DNA of 58,805 nucleotides from Candidatus Nitrotoga sp. 1052 (GTDB lineage: Bacteria; Pseudomonadota; Gammaproteobacteria; Burkholderiales; Gallionellaceae), in contig NZ_CAKMHQ010000053.1 of NCBI RefSeq assembly GCF_927312905.1, positions 1 through 58,805 on the forward strand, written 5' to 3'. The position numbers and the translations under genes are program-made. Of the stretch, positions 7,417-18,746 are shown piece by piece. Positions within the stretch are counted from its first letter, which is position 1. The number at the start of each line of letters is the position of its first letter. The notes under the pieces were generated by a model. It had not been told where the DNA came from. It was given only the letters and a program-made list of their open reading frames with translations, and ran no database searches.

Positions 7417-8112
7417 TTATCTAGCTTCTCGTGACATTGCGACTAAAGCATGGCGAGCCTGTTGCGCATCGAGCACCATTTCGGGGAAATTAAAACGCAA
7501 TATTTTTTCATCGGCGCGTACATCGAAACCGTCGCAGTCGATGCCTAACATTTTCACATGCAGCACTTCGATTTTATGAAAGTGTTGGCAGTAGTGACAC
7601 ATTGTGTCGTGATGATCCGTGTTCATGTGCGAAATCACGTCATTTTCTTGCTGAATTAAAGGATAAAGTGGCACTAAATAGCTATCCGCCTCGATCCAAT
7701 GGATTTTGCCGAAGCCGCCGATGTAACGTAATGACTGCGGCATGATGCGGTAGAACGAAAAATCATGCATGTCAAAGTAACTTTGCGCTTCAGGGAAGTA
7801 GCGCAAATAACGTTCGCCAGCTTTGTCTTTATCCGTAATTATTTGCGCTGTGCCCACCACTGTGATGCGTCCTTGTGTCTGAATGTGTGGGCTATCTTGG
7901 TTATGCGTTATTAGACTCACACGCGGGTCATACTGGATGTTTTTGGTGTGTTCCGCTAATGTGCTTATCAGAATGAGCAGGCTGCCATCATGGTCAACCA
8001 GATAGGGCGCGATAGAGCCGAACGGATGGCCATCAAATTTTTTAGACAGCGTGCATAGCGCGCCGTAACGATGAGCGCGTAACATTTGGCGAGCTTCGCG
8101 CGCATTATTCAT
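7417..8112 (-). CDS. HugZ-family pyridoxamine 5'-phosphate oxidase-like protein
   Basis: This encodes 231 residues in two parts. The N-terminal FMN-binding split barrel covers about 1-145 and begins with AHRYGALCTLSKKFDGHPFG. The C-terminal DUF2470-type domain covers about 155-231, with HMNTDHHDTM. This is the layout of HugZ-like haem-utilisation or haem-degrading proteins and of related PNPOx-like flavoproteins. The paired histidines of the C-terminal domain (NTDHHD) are the usual haem-side residues. No iron-uptake genes are adjacent, so the haem role is family inference. Confidence 0.8.
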   Translation of the reverse strand: MNNAREARQMLRAHRYGALCTLSKKFDGHPFGSIAPYLVDHDGSLLILISTLAEHTKNIQYDPRVSLITHNQDSPHIQTQGRITVVGTAQIITDKDKAGERYLRYFPEAQSYFDMHDFSFYRIMPQSLRYIGGFGKIHWIEADSYLVPLYPLIQQENDVISHMNTDHHDTMCHYCQHFHKIEVLHVKMLGIDCDGFDVRADEKILRFNFPEMVLDAQQARHALVAMSREAR

Positions 8113-8190
8113 GAATATTCCTGAAAATTATTTATGCATTATTTCTGGGAAAGCGGGAATAAATACTTAAAGGCATTTATTGTCCCATTT

Positions 8191-8817
<627 letters not shown>

Positions 8818-8857
8818 TTATGCAAAAAAGTTGTTTTATCACACAAAAGAATGAGCC

Positions 8858-10099
8858 ATGAAAATTTTCTGGACGGATTTGCTACATTTTCTGCGCTTCA
8901 TCACAGACCGTTTCAGACAGGATCGCTGTGCGGAGATGGCGGCCAGCCTGACTTTTACCACGTTGTTGTCATTGGTGCCGCTGATTACCATAGCCCTTAC
9001 ATTGTTTTCGGCATTTCCGGTCTTTGTTGAATTTTCTGAAGAAATCAAAAAATTCTTGCTTGCCAACATGATGCCGGAAACTGGCGGCAAAATGATTTCT
9101 CGCTACATGGAGCAGTTTGCCCAGAGTGCCGCCAAGTTGACCACTGTGGGCATCATATCCTTGGCGCTAACCGCGATGTTAATGATGCTTACCATTGAGG
9201 ATGCTTTTAACACCATTTGGAGGGTGTCGCGACCGCGTTCATTGGTGCAGCGCGTTCTGGTTTACTGGGTGGTGCTAACGCTAGGACCATTGCTGATAGG
9301 AGGCAGTCTATCGCTCACTTCCTGGCTAGCTGGTCTGTCTATGGGTTATACCAAACAAATCCCGGTTTTTGGCGTGGTGATGCTGAAGGTGACGCCAGTA
9401 ATACTTGCGACATTGGCTTTCAGCCTGCTATTTCGAGTGGTGCCGAACCGTTATGTACCATTACGTCATGCTCTCATTGGTGGTTTGGTGGCGGCCGTGG
9501 CTTTTGAATACATGAATCGCACTTTTGCATTTTACATTGCCTATTTTCCGACTTATGAGCTGGTATATGGCGCATTCGCCAGTATTCCAATTTTTCTGCT
9601 ATGGATTTATCTATCCTGGTTGACTATTTTGTTGGGTGCGCTGATAGCAGCGTCATTGTCGCATTGGAATAGCGGCTCCTCCAAGAATATTCTTCCGGCA
9701 GTACAACTTTATTTTGCCCTCAGAATTCTTAAAATAATGAGCGAAGGGATGCATAGCGGTATAGTTAATACCTTGCCAATGCTTTCCAAGCAATTGAATA
9801 TTGGATTTGATTCCATCGAGCAAATATTGGAAAAACTGGCGCAGATCAACGTGGTGAGCAAACTTGCGGACAATGATTGGGTAATGATACGTGATGCGGA
9901 GCATGTGCATGTTGGAGACTTATATCGTTTATTCATATTCGATCAGACAACGTTGGCCGAGCAGCATAACGACGCAGAAATTCGTGCCTGGTTGGCGCGC
10001 TTGGGGCAGTGTCATGCGGACATGACAGATATTTCGCTGCGTGATCTTTTTAGTGAGAAGGGCGAACAAAATGACCATCCTCTTGTTTCCCGCGAGTGA
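8858..10099 (+). CDS. YihY/BrkB (UPF0761) inner-membrane protein
   Basis: This encodes 413 residues. The N-terminal part (about 1-285) has six hydrophobic segments typical of the YihY/virulence-factor BrkB family, with conserved AASLTFTTLLSLVPLITIAL near residue 30. The C-terminal ~120 residues form a soluble winged-helix-like tail, as in other betaproteobacterial members annotated as UPF0761. The name derives from an old RNase BN assignment that has been withdrawn, and the real function is unknown. It is divergent from wrbA. Its 3' end overlaps the start of the decayed TlpA-like reading frame. Confidence 0.88.
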   Translation: MKIFWTDLLHFLRFITDRFRQDRCAEMAASLTFTTLLSLVPLITIALTLFSAFPVFVEFSEEIKKFLLANMMPETGGKMISRYMEQFAQSAAKLTTVGIISLALTAMLMMLTIEDAFNTIWRVSRPRSLVQRVLVYWVVLTLGPLLIGGSLSLTSWLAGLSMGYTKQIPVFGVVMLKVTPVILATLAFSLLFRVVPNRYVPLRHALIGGLVAAVAFEYMNRTFAFYIAYFPTYELVYGAFASIPIFLLWIYLSWLTILLGALIAASLSHWNSGSSKNILPAVQLYFALRILKIMSEGMHSGIVNTLPMLSKQLNIGFDSIEQILEKLAQINVVSKLADNDWVMIRDAEHVHVGDLYRLFIFDQTTLAEQHNDAEIRAWLARLGQCHADMTDISLRDLFSEKGEQNDHPLVSRE

Positions 10100-10425
10100 T
10101 AAGGTTTTAAATTATCCTGACCTTCAAAGTGGCTTGCTCCATATGTACTTTTTACGTTTCAATGCTTACAAGTGGGTACTGGTGAATTTTTGGGCGACTT
10201 GGTGCTCTCCTTGTCTGGAAGAGATCCCTGATCTAATCGCGCTACACAGTGCACACAAAAACACCGATCTGGTGGTAATAGGTGTGTCGATGGATTATCC
10301 CTCGCCCAAAAGTTGGTGCTAAATTTCGTTAAAAACACGCTATAAGCTCTCCCATCGTACTGGGTGATTACAAAATTGCGGATCAGACTGGTGAGGTGCT
10401 GGGGTTGCCGGTTTTTCAACCTTAG
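10071..10425 (+). pseudogene. TlpA/thioredoxin-like protein, broken
   Basis: It reads MTILLFPASDKVLNY, then VLVNFWATWCSPCLEEIP with a CxxC redox motif, then VVIGVSMDY. The first frame ends at 10322. The rest of the domain resumes in other frames (LNFVKN, then SPIVLGDYKIADQTGEVLGL) and stops at 10423-10425. At least two frame changes separate the parts. Normal TlpA-like proteins would also have a membrane anchor or signal peptide, which is missing here. It starts inside the brkB 3' end. Confidence 0.75.
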
Positions 10426-10456
10426 AATAGGGGCTGGCTATGCGGTTTGATAAGTC

Positions 10457-11059
10457 TTAGCGCTTGTGCCATGCGGCATTGACTAAATTGGGGTATTCCG
10501 GTTTGCCTAGACTGCCGTTATAGCGCCCTAGAGCGCGGTAGAGGTCACCCTTTTCCATATCGAGGTAGTGGCGCAGGATAATGCAACCATATCGCAGGTT
10601 GGTGCGCAGGTGGAACAAATTGCCTTCACGTTGGCCGATGAGATTCAACCAAAACGGCATTACTTGCATATACCCTCTCGCCCCCACGCTGGACACGGCA
10701 TATTTCTTGAAACCACTTTCTACTTGAATTAGTCCCAATACCAATTGCGGATCTAATCCGGCGCGCGTAGCTTCGTAATATACAGTCTTGAGGAAGTCTG
10801 CGCGATAGCCCGCGTCTGGAATGCGTCTCTCCAAGCGGCGTGATGTGTCATTCAGCCAAGTGTCGAATTCCTGTTGCGATGCAAATGTCAGCTTAGGTGG
10901 CGCTTGATCAGAAACGGAGTGGTTCAACGAGATTTGCACGCTGGCAGATAGCGGTTGATAAGTTTGTGCGCCGCCGTATGTTGCGTGGGCGAATAGCAAT
11001 CCCACTGCCAGCAAGAGTAGCATAATATAATTTGAATAATATTTTTGAATCAGTCGCAT
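10457..11059 (-). CDS. Lytic transglycosylase, SLT (family 1) domain
   Basis: This encodes 200 residues. An N-terminal hydrophobic segment (about 11-28) acts as signal peptide or anchor, placing it in the periplasm. The SLT domain spans about 85-195: catalytic Glu114 in IQVESGFKKYAVS and the GARGYMQVMP motif at 126-135, then a C-terminal ALGRYNGSLG. The enzyme would cleave the MurNAc-GlcNAc bond in peptidoglycan to give 1,6-anhydromuramyl products. It stands alone, with the decayed TlpA-like gene convergent to it. Confidence 0.88.
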   Translation of the reverse strand: MRLIQKYYSNYIMLLLLAVGLLFAHATYGGAQTYQPLSASVQISLNHSVSDQAPPKLTFASQQEFDTWLNDTSRRLERRIPDAGYRADFLKTVYYEATRAGLDPQLVLGLIQVESGFKKYAVSSVGARGYMQVMPFWLNLIGQREGNLFHLRTNLRYGCIILRHYLDMEKGDLYRALGRYNGSLGKPEYPNLVNAAWHKR

Positions 11060-11267
11060 AGTTTTTAAGGATGACTCTAAAAAAACCCACTTTCACATTT
11101 CATGCTCCTTAAGATAGTTGTTTAACGGCAAGTTACATAAATACTTTAAGTGACACTTGCATTCAACCCAAATAATACATTAGCAGAATTAAGGTATTCT
11201 TAAATGAGCTTAAAGCTAACATTTTTAAATGTAATCAATTATATAAAGTAATTTTTGGCAATAAAAT

Positions 11268-11330
11268 AAGGTGAATTTATGGCGCAAGCATCGGAAAGCT
11301 TCATCACCCCTTCGAGATTAAATTCACCTT
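11268..11330. repeat. 12-bp perfect inverted repeat in a gene-free stretch
   Basis: AAGGTGAATTTA at 11268-11279 and its exact complement TAAATTCACCTT at 11319-11330 flank a 39-base spacer. The surrounding 11060-11488 has no convincing gene. It may be the end of a small mobile element or a regulatory hairpin; nothing decides between these. Confidence 0.35.
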
Positions 11331-11488
11331 GCGTGAAGTCAGTGCATGAGGAGGTTAATGAAGAGAATGTTAGCAGCATGTACTTTCGTGCAGCAGCATC
11401 GCAGTGGAAGTTGCCAGATCCATGATCCAATCGCGGCTATCCGCCCGTGCAACTGATCGATAAAGTCACTGTGTCGACAACAACATAG

Positions 11489-11776
11489 AAGCGCCCGCAG
11501 GATTGGAATGCTGAGGAACAGTTGGTGGCATTGCCTGAAACGCATGGCTTATCAGGCGATGCCTTGCAGACGTGGTTTCATGAAAATGGGGTATTTGCCC
11601 ATCATCTGACCAGTTGGAAAACGGCATTTTGTGCCGATGGGAAAGTCGTGCCAGGCACGAGTGAAATTCGGGTATTGAAAGACGAGGATGAGCAACTCAA
11701 GCGTGAATTAGTGCGCAAAGAGCATGCCTTGGCGGAGGCGGCCATCCAGTTTGATGAACGGATTTTACTGGGTTAA
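11489..11776 (+). pseudogene. Transposase OrfA-like fragment
   Basis: It reads KRPQDWNAEEQLVALPETHG, then WFHENGVFAHHLTSWK, then EIRVLKDEDEQLKRELVRKE, and stops at 11774-11776. This is the helix-turn-helix plus coiled-coil protein of an IS3-like two-frame element. The codon where ATG is expected (just before KRPQDW) reads TAG, so translation could only start at an internal GTG/ATG. No matching OrfB follows. It is a dead fragment. Confidence 0.65.
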
Positions 11777-11805
11777 TCAAAACCCCGTTTACACAAAATC
11801 CCGGA

Positions 11806-12039
11806 TCCCCCATTCATAATGTTGCTTTTCTGCTCAAGCGATGGCTGCTCGGAACCCTCCAGAGCGGCGTTCAGCAACAGCATCTCGATTATTACATCGA
11901 TGAATTCACGTTCCGCTTCAACCGCCGTCGATCAAACGCCCGCGGACGGTTCTTTTACCGCTTGGCCAAACAAGTTGCTGCCGTTAACCCAGCATCTTAC
12001 AGTTCCATTATTTATGGTAAGTCATCAATACGTGCGTGA
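11806..12039 (+). pseudogene. IS1595-family transposase C-terminal fragment
   Basis: The frame reads HNVAFLLKRWLLGTLQSGV, then HLDYYIDEFTFRFNRRRS, then GRFFYRLAKQVAAV, and stops at 12037-12039. YxDEFxFRxNRR is the conserved tail of ISXO2/IS1595 transposases, containing their last catalytic acidic residue. Everything upstream is missing, and another transposase fragment abuts it, so two different elements have been joined by deletion. Confidence 0.75.
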
Positions 12040-12076
12040 AGGGGATATCCAATTTTTATATTCTGCCGATTCTCAT

Positions 12077-12634
12077 TTACCCAGGAATGTCGCTGCTTTG
12101 GCCGCCTGCCTTAAGCAATACCCAAACCGCGCCGCTACCCCCCGCATTTTGCGGCGCTTCGCAAAATGCCAGCACTTCAGAATATTGGGACAACCAATGG
12201 CGCACACGGCTTTTTAGTACACCTTCCTTGCCACCTGCTTGCCATCCTTTGCCATGTATCACGCACACAAAGCGCAGACTATGCTGCACCGCATCGCGCA
12301 AGAATTCAAGCAACAGCTTGCGCGCCGCATCACTTTGAAAACCGTGTAAATCCAGGGTGTCCTGCATCGGCCATCGCCCACGCCGCAACTTGCGCAAGGT
12401 CATGCGCGACATCCCAGAACGCAGAAACTCGATCGGAACATCACCCCCAGTATCATTGTCGGAAAGTGTGTCCTCGATTAAGTGGGTGGAAATTTCAGTG
12501 CTACGTGGCGATGCATGACGTAATTGTTGAGCCAAGGAGATGCGATTGGATGGCGGCAATGGAATAACACCATCCAGTGCCTGCTGGAATAACTCAGCAT
12601 TCACTGGTGCAGGCTGATCCTTCTTTTTCTTCAT
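12077..12634 (-). CDS. Smr-domain DNA endonuclease-like protein
   Basis: This encodes 185 residues, with a basic N-terminus (KKKKD). The Smr domain covers about 90-180, with LDLHGF at 94-99 and HGKG at 127-130. These two motifs define the Smr (small MutS-related) nicking endonuclease fold. Stand-alone Smr proteins of this length are widespread in proteobacteria. It lies 7 bp downstream of trxB, on the same strand, so the two are probably cotranscribed. The physiological substrate is unknown. Confidence 0.88.
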   Translation of the reverse strand: MKKKKDQPAPVNAELFQQALDGVIPLPPSNRISLAQQLRHASPRSTEISTHLIEDTLSDNDTGGDVPIEFLRSGMSRMTLRKLRRGRWPMQDTLDLHGFQSDAARKLLLEFLRDAVQHSLRFVCVIHGKGWQAGGKEGVLKSRVRHWLSQYSEVLAFCEAPQNAGGSGAVWVLLKAGGQSSDIPG

Positions 12635-12641
12635 TGCTCCT

Positions 12642-13988
<1,347 letters not shown>

Positions 13989-14942
13989 ATGATGAATTGG
14001 CTATGTTTCGCTCTGCTACTGCTTTCTATTCCAAGCTTGGGTGCGATAGAACTACCAGGCATACCTCAATTCATTGACGAAATGGTGGTTAAACATCAGT
14101 TCAAGCGTGACGAACTGGAGCTGATATTTCAACGCGCGCAATACCGCCAAGCGGTCATCAATATGATTTCCGCGCCAGCTACTATCAAACCTTGGCCACA
14201 ATACCGAGCCGCATTCATCAATAATAAGCACATAAGCGATGGACTAAAGTTTTGGCAAAACCATATAAGCGCGCTGCAACGTGCGGAAAAGGAATACGGT
14301 GTGCCGCAGGAAATGATCGTCGCGGTAATTGGTGTGGAAACCAATTACGGCCGCAATACAGGTAAGTTCAATATGTTGGATACACTTACTACCTTGGCTT
14401 TTGACTATCCGCGTCGTGCCGATTTTTTTCGCAACGAATTGGAGCAATACCTGCTACTGGCACGCGAACAAAAATTCGAACCATTCAAAATACAAGGCTC
14501 CTATGCCGGTGCATTGGGCATTCCGCAATTCATGCCAAGCAGTTACCGAAAACATGCGGTGGATTATAACAACGATGGAATAATTAATTTATTCAATGAT
14601 CCGGAGGACGCCATTGGCAGCGTGGCAAATTATTTCAAACAATATGGCTGGCAGAGTGGCGAGCCTGTAGCTGCTCGTGTCAAGTTAAACGAGAAGACTG
14701 AATTGAACATTAAAGAAACGCGCAGCATGGCAGATTGGGCTGAGCTGGGAGTGATTCCAGTGGCACAAACCGCAGACCTTAAATCTGCGTGGCTGCTAGA
14801 CTTTACTGTTTCCGAGGGCAAGGAATTCTGGCTGGCATTCAAAAACTTTCAAGTCATTATGCTTTACAACAACAACATCTTCTACGCTATGTCAGTGTAC
14901 CAACTTGCCGATGCTCTCCACTATGCGCGAATCCTGAATTAA
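13989..14942 (+). CDS. mltB: Lytic murein transglycosylase B
   Basis: This encodes 317 residues. A short signal peptide (about 1-18) lacks a lipobox cysteine, so unlike E. coli MltB this version appears to be soluble in the periplasm. The catalytic Glu is residue 117, in VIGVETNYGRNTG. GALGIPQFMPSSY and DIIGS-like DAIGSVANYF follow, all family 3 lytic transglycosylase signatures. It would cleave the peptidoglycan glycan strand with anhydro-ring formation. It is transcribed alone. Confidence 0.93.
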   Translation: MMNWLCFALLLLSIPSLGAIELPGIPQFIDEMVVKHQFKRDELELIFQRAQYRQAVINMISAPATIKPWPQYRAAFINNKHISDGLKFWQNHISALQRAEKEYGVPQEMIVAVIGVETNYGRNTGKFNMLDTLTTLAFDYPRRADFFRNELEQYLLLAREQKFEPFKIQGSYAGALGIPQFMPSSYRKHAVDYNNDGIINLFNDPEDAIGSVANYFKQYGWQSGEPVAARVKLNEKTELNIKETRSMADWAELGVIPVAQTADLKSAWLLDFTVSEGKEFWLAFKNFQVIMLYNNNIFYAMSVYQLADALHYARILN

Positions 14943-15187
14943 ATCAATCAAAATAGTTATTGCGACTCAATACAATTTAAGGCTAAAGTAGCCCATTAGT
15001 TTTCTCGATACAGCATCTAGATGCAAAACATGTTGAGGTTGGTTCTTTCTTGATTCGAATGAAGGGATGCAGGAATAACAGTGCTGGGAAATGGATTACC
15101 TGAAATTTGGTGCACTAACCTTTTCTCTAGCCGACTCCGGCCATGCATTTATATCGTCATAGTTATTTTACTGATACTGAATAAATA

Positions 15188-16771
15188 ATGGGTTTTTTCA
15201 TAGCCTCTGAGACTGCAGGAACGGAGGGTAGGCTTGCCGCCACCGTCTTAGGACGATTTCGGCACAATCCAAAATCCTTCCTGAAGCTGATTCTGCTCGG
15301 ATTTACGCTTGTTGGCCTGCCGCTCATTGTTGCGCTTATTCATAGTGCTATTTCCATCGACCGCTTGGCAGACCAAAGTCGCAAGGCTGTATATCAGGCA
15401 GTGCAAATCACGCTTGCCAGCCATACTTTAACAAATGAAATTAATATAATGGAACGAAGCGTGCGGCAGACGCTTATTCTTGGTGATGAATCCTTGCTTG
15501 AGGGATATTTTCAAGCACACACGAAATTCGGGAAAACAGCCACAAACCTTTTCCAACTCTCATCACGTACTGAGCAGAAGCAGATGTTGGAGCAGCTGCA
15601 ATCGCTGGAAGCAGCGATTTTTCAGAAGGTGTCGGCTGCGAGCCAAGCTCCGGAAAAGCTACGCGAGCTGGTTCAAAGCTTCGTGCCGCTGTTGGATTAT
15701 GCGCGCAGCTTTTCTGCCGTCGGTTATGCATTAATAGAACTAGAGGTGGATGAAATGCAGGATATGGCGGAGCATGCGCAAACCATTATGGTTTGGGAGT
15801 TGTTCGCTTTGATCCCGTTCGCGATTTTGCTGGCACTTGGATTCTCTTTGTTGATTACACGTCCAATTCGTCAAATTGATGAAGCTATTCGCAACATGGG
15901 ACAGGGTGAGTTATCAAAAACAGTACGGGTCGATGGTCCACAGGATTTAATGTACCTTGGCGAACGCCTGGATTGGATGCGTCGGCGCTTGCTTAAACTG
16001 GAAGAGCAAAAAACAAAATTTCTTCGACACGTTTCTCACGAACTCAAAACACCCCTCACATCAATGCGCGAAGGCGCGGACTTGCTTGCTGAAGGAGTGG
16101 TTGGGGTACTGACCGTAAAACAACAGCAGATCGCAAATATCCTCCATAGCAATAGCATACAATTGCAAAAACGCATCGAAGATTTATTAAATTACAGCGC
16201 GCTGCAGACCGAGAAATCTGCACTTATGAAACATCAAGCGAATTTGGCGGGCATTTTGAGTGTCGTATTGCAAGATCAGAACCTCGCCATTATGAATAAA
16301 AACCTGAAAATCGATCTAGCTTGCTCGGAATTGATGATTGACTGTGACGAACAAAAAATCAGAATCATTATTGACAACCTTTTATCAAATGCCGTGAAAT
16401 ATTCCCCACTCGGCGGCCGTATCAAAATATGGACAAACAAGGTTGACGATTCGGTACAACTGGACATAATGGACGCCGGTCCAGGCATAGACGAAATTGA
16501 CCAGGACAAAGTATTTGAGCCTTTTTATCAGGGGCGAAGAATGCCTGAAAGCCATGTTAAAGGGACGGGATTGGGATTGTCCATTGCGCGTGAATACGCT
16601 CTTGCTCACGGTGGCAATATTGAGCTCAAGGCAAACCGCTCTTCTGAACGGCGGAGCGATAGTGAATACGCTCTCGCTAATGGTCGAAATATTGATCTAG
16701 TGCAACCGACTAAGGCAGGCGCCCATTTCCGCCTTACCTTGCCCATCCATGATCCAGAAAGTTGCTCATGA
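15188..16771 (+). CDS. Sensor histidine kinase, GlrK/QseE-like
   Basis: This encodes 527 residues. Transmembrane helices lie at about 33-54 and 203-224, flanking a periplasmic sensor of about 150 residues. A HAMP domain covers about 225-275. HisKA carries the phospho-accepting His284 in HVSHELKTP, followed by a HATPase domain with DNLLSNAVKYSP and GTGLGLSI. The C-terminal ATPase region carries a 24-residue insertion: EYALAHGGNIEL recurs as EYALANGRNIDL. The gene overlaps the lipoprotein gene by ATGA and is two genes upstream of a sigma54 activator. The order matches the enterobacterial glrK-glrG-glrR (qseEGF) cluster. Confidence 0.9.
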   Translation: MGFFIASETAGTEGRLAATVLGRFRHNPKSFLKLILLGFTLVGLPLIVALIHSAISIDRLADQSRKAVYQAVQITLASHTLTNEINIMERSVRQTLILGDESLLEGYFQAHTKFGKTATNLFQLSSRTEQKQMLEQLQSLEAAIFQKVSAASQAPEKLRELVQSFVPLLDYARSFSAVGYALIELEVDEMQDMAEHAQTIMVWELFALIPFAILLALGFSLLITRPIRQIDEAIRNMGQGELSKTVRVDGPQDLMYLGERLDWMRRRLLKLEEQKTKFLRHVSHELKTPLTSMREGADLLAEGVVGVLTVKQQQIANILHSNSIQLQKRIEDLLNYSALQTEKSALMKHQANLAGILSVVLQDQNLAIMNKNLKIDLACSELMIDCDEQKIRIIIDNLLSNAVKYSPLGGRIKIWTNKVDDSVQLDIMDAGPGIDEIDQDKVFEPFYQGRRMPESHVKGTGLGLSIAREYALAHGGNIELKANRSSERRSDSEYALANGRNIDLVQPTKAGAHFRLTLPIHDPESCS

Positions 16772-17322
16772 GTATTATCCCAAAAAAATCATGGGTTCTT
16801 CTAACAATGATATTGGTCGCCCTGAACGCTTGTTCAACCATACCAGCGAACATACCAGCGAACCAGCCACCTATAGTAATATTGCCTCCTCAACCTCTTG
16901 CTATCACACCCAGCCAACTGGAAGTATTAATGCAATATTACGAATACATCCGAAAAATGCCCGCAACAGAATTGGTTAAAGAGCATGACAAAGCGAAGCA
17001 AAATTTAATCTTGGCCAAGAGCGATACTACTCGAGCAGAATTGGCACTGCTTCTTATATTGCCCAATACATCCTTCCGCGATACTGGCGCCGCACTTAAT
17101 CTGCTCAATGAATTTCCGAAGGATGCGAAATTGCCCACCAGCATGCGTAGCTTCAAACATTTACTGTCAGCGCTACTTGCTGAACAGCAGCGTATTAACG
17201 GCAGTGTGAATGAGCTATCGCAAAAGTTGAAAGAAGAGCAAAAACACTCTGAGGTTTTGAAAAATCAGATTGATGACATCAAGAATATGGAAAGAAATCT
17301 TATTCTCAGGGATAAGCCTTGA
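16768..17322 (+). CDS. Outer-membrane lipoprotein, GlrG/QseG-like
   Basis: This encodes 184 residues from the ATG of MSIIPKKSW, which overlaps the kinase stop codon as ATGA. The N-terminus is a lipoprotein signal ending LNAC, so Cys22 would be lipidated. The mature part is helical, with a C-terminal coiled coil (about 135-180, LLAEQQRINGSVNELSQKL). No enzymatic motif is seen. Its position between kinase and regulator equals that of QseG/YfhG, the outer-membrane partner of that system. Sequence similarity was not tested. Confidence 0.75.
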   Translation: MSIIPKKSWVLLTMILVALNACSTIPANIPANQPPIVILPPQPLAITPSQLEVLMQYYEYIRKMPATELVKEHDKAKQNLILAKSDTTRAELALLLILPNTSFRDTGAALNLLNEFPKDAKLPTSMRSFKHLLSALLAEQQRINGSVNELSQKLKEEQKHSEVLKNQIDDIKNMERNLILRDKP

Positions 17323-18698
17323 GTACAATACAAAAAATGACTGAATCTAATCAAAAAATCCTCATAGTCGACGATGATACAGACCTGCTAGAACTGCTTT
17401 CCATTCGTTTGACGGCCGCTGGATATAAAACGGAATTGGCACAAAGCGCCGAGATAGCCCTTAATTATTTGGACGTGTCGCGCCCGCAACTGGTTATTAG
17501 CGATATGCAAATGAGCGGCATGGATGGAATGAAATTGTTCGAACATATTCACCGCACCATACCTACTTTGCCCGTAATTATCCTGACGGCACATGGCACT
17601 ATACCTGATGCCGTTGCTGCAACGCAGCGAGGTGTGTTTGGCTATCTGACCAAACCTTTCGATAGTAAAATTCTGCTGGCCCAGGTTGTTCAGGCTCTCA
17701 GACTGGTACCTGGCACTGCGCTCCAAAAAGAAGAATTTCAAGCGCCGTGGCGCAAAGATATCATCACACAAAGCGCCGTGATGGAGGATATCCTCACAAA
17801 AGCAGAGCTCGTCGCAAAAGGCGATGCAAGCGTGCTTATTTACGGAGAAAGTGGTGCCGGCAAGGAATTGTTTGCCCATGCCATTCACGATGCATCCAAG
17901 CGCCATCATCGGCCGTTTGTAGCCGTCAACTGTGCTGCAATTCCCGAACAGTTATTGGAATCAGAATTATTTGGGCACGTCAAAGGCGCGTTTACCGGCG
18001 CTGTTCGAGATCACAAGGGATTATTTCAATTGGCAGAGGGGGGCACGCTTCTTCTTGATGAAATTGGCGATATGCCGCTTCCGCTCCAGGTCAAGTTACT
18101 ACGAGTTCTCCAAGAAAGACAAGTACGCCCTGTAGGATCGGCACAGACAATTCCAGTGGATGTACGCATTATTTCTGCTACCCACCGTGATCTTCTGGCT
18201 GAAATCGGTACAGGCAGCTTTCGCGAAGATCTTTATTATCGACTAAAAGTTGTAGCGCTGACAATTCCAGCATTGTCACAACGGCGTGAAGATATCCCTT
18301 TGCTGGCAAACCATTTTCTCAGCTTGCTTTGCGCAAAATACGATAAAGAGATTAATGGATTTTCTCCTGATGCAATGGAAATGCTGGTACGCGCCTCTTG
18401 GCCTGGCAACGTGCGACAACTGATGAATATTGTTGAACAATGCGTTGTTTTAAGCACTGCTCCACTCATTTCACCCGTGCTGGTATACGATGCCATGCAA
18501 AAAGAAGAAGAAGGGTTAGTTTCGTTCGAAGATGCGCGCAGGAACTTCGAAAGAGATTATCTGGTACGTGTGCTAAAAATTACGGCAGGTAATGTGACTA
18601 AAGCTGCGGGTTTAGCCAAACGCAACCGAACCGAGTTTTATAAATTACTCCAGAGACACCAGCTCGATCCCTCCATTTTTAAACAGTCACAAAATTAA
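17319..18698 (+). CDS. Sigma54-dependent response regulator, GlrR/QseF-like
   Basis: This encodes 459 residues. The start is TTG at 17319, overlapping the lipoprotein stop and preceded by AGGGATAAG. An ATG at 17337 has no ribosome-binding site. The receiver domain (about 13-125) has phospho-accepting Asp62. The AAA+ domain (about 145-380) has Walker [15 protein letters not shown] for contact with sigma54 and a Walker [10 protein letters not shown] Fis-type helix-turn-helix sits at the C-terminus ([17 protein letters not shown]). It should activate sigma54 promoters when phosphorylated by the adjacent kinase. Confidence 0.95.
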   Translation: MSTIQKMTESNQKILIVDDDTDLLELLSIRLTAAGYKTELAQSAEIALNYLDVSRPQLVISDMQMSGMDGMKLFEHIHRTIPTLPVIILTAHGTIPDAVAATQRGVFGYLTKPFDSKILLAQVVQALRLVPGTALQKEEFQAPWRKDIITQSAVMEDILTKAELVAKGDASVLIYGESGAGKELFAHAIHDASKRHHRPFVAVNCAAIPEQLLESELFGHVKGAFTGAVRDHKGLFQLAEGGTLLLDEIGDMPLPLQVKLLRVLQERQVRPVGSAQTIPVDVRIISATHRDLLAEIGTGSFREDLYYRLKVVALTIPALSQRREDIPLLANHFLSLLCAKYDKEINGFSPDAMEMLVRASWPGNVRQLMNIVEQCVVLSTAPLISPVLVYDAMQKEEEGLVSFEDARRNFERDYLVRVLKITAGNVTKAAGLAKRNRTEFYKLLQRHQLDPSIFKQSQN

Positions 18699-18746
18699 AT
18701 ATTTAAACGCCTAACCAGCAAGCAGTCCAGAAGAGACATCTTGGCG

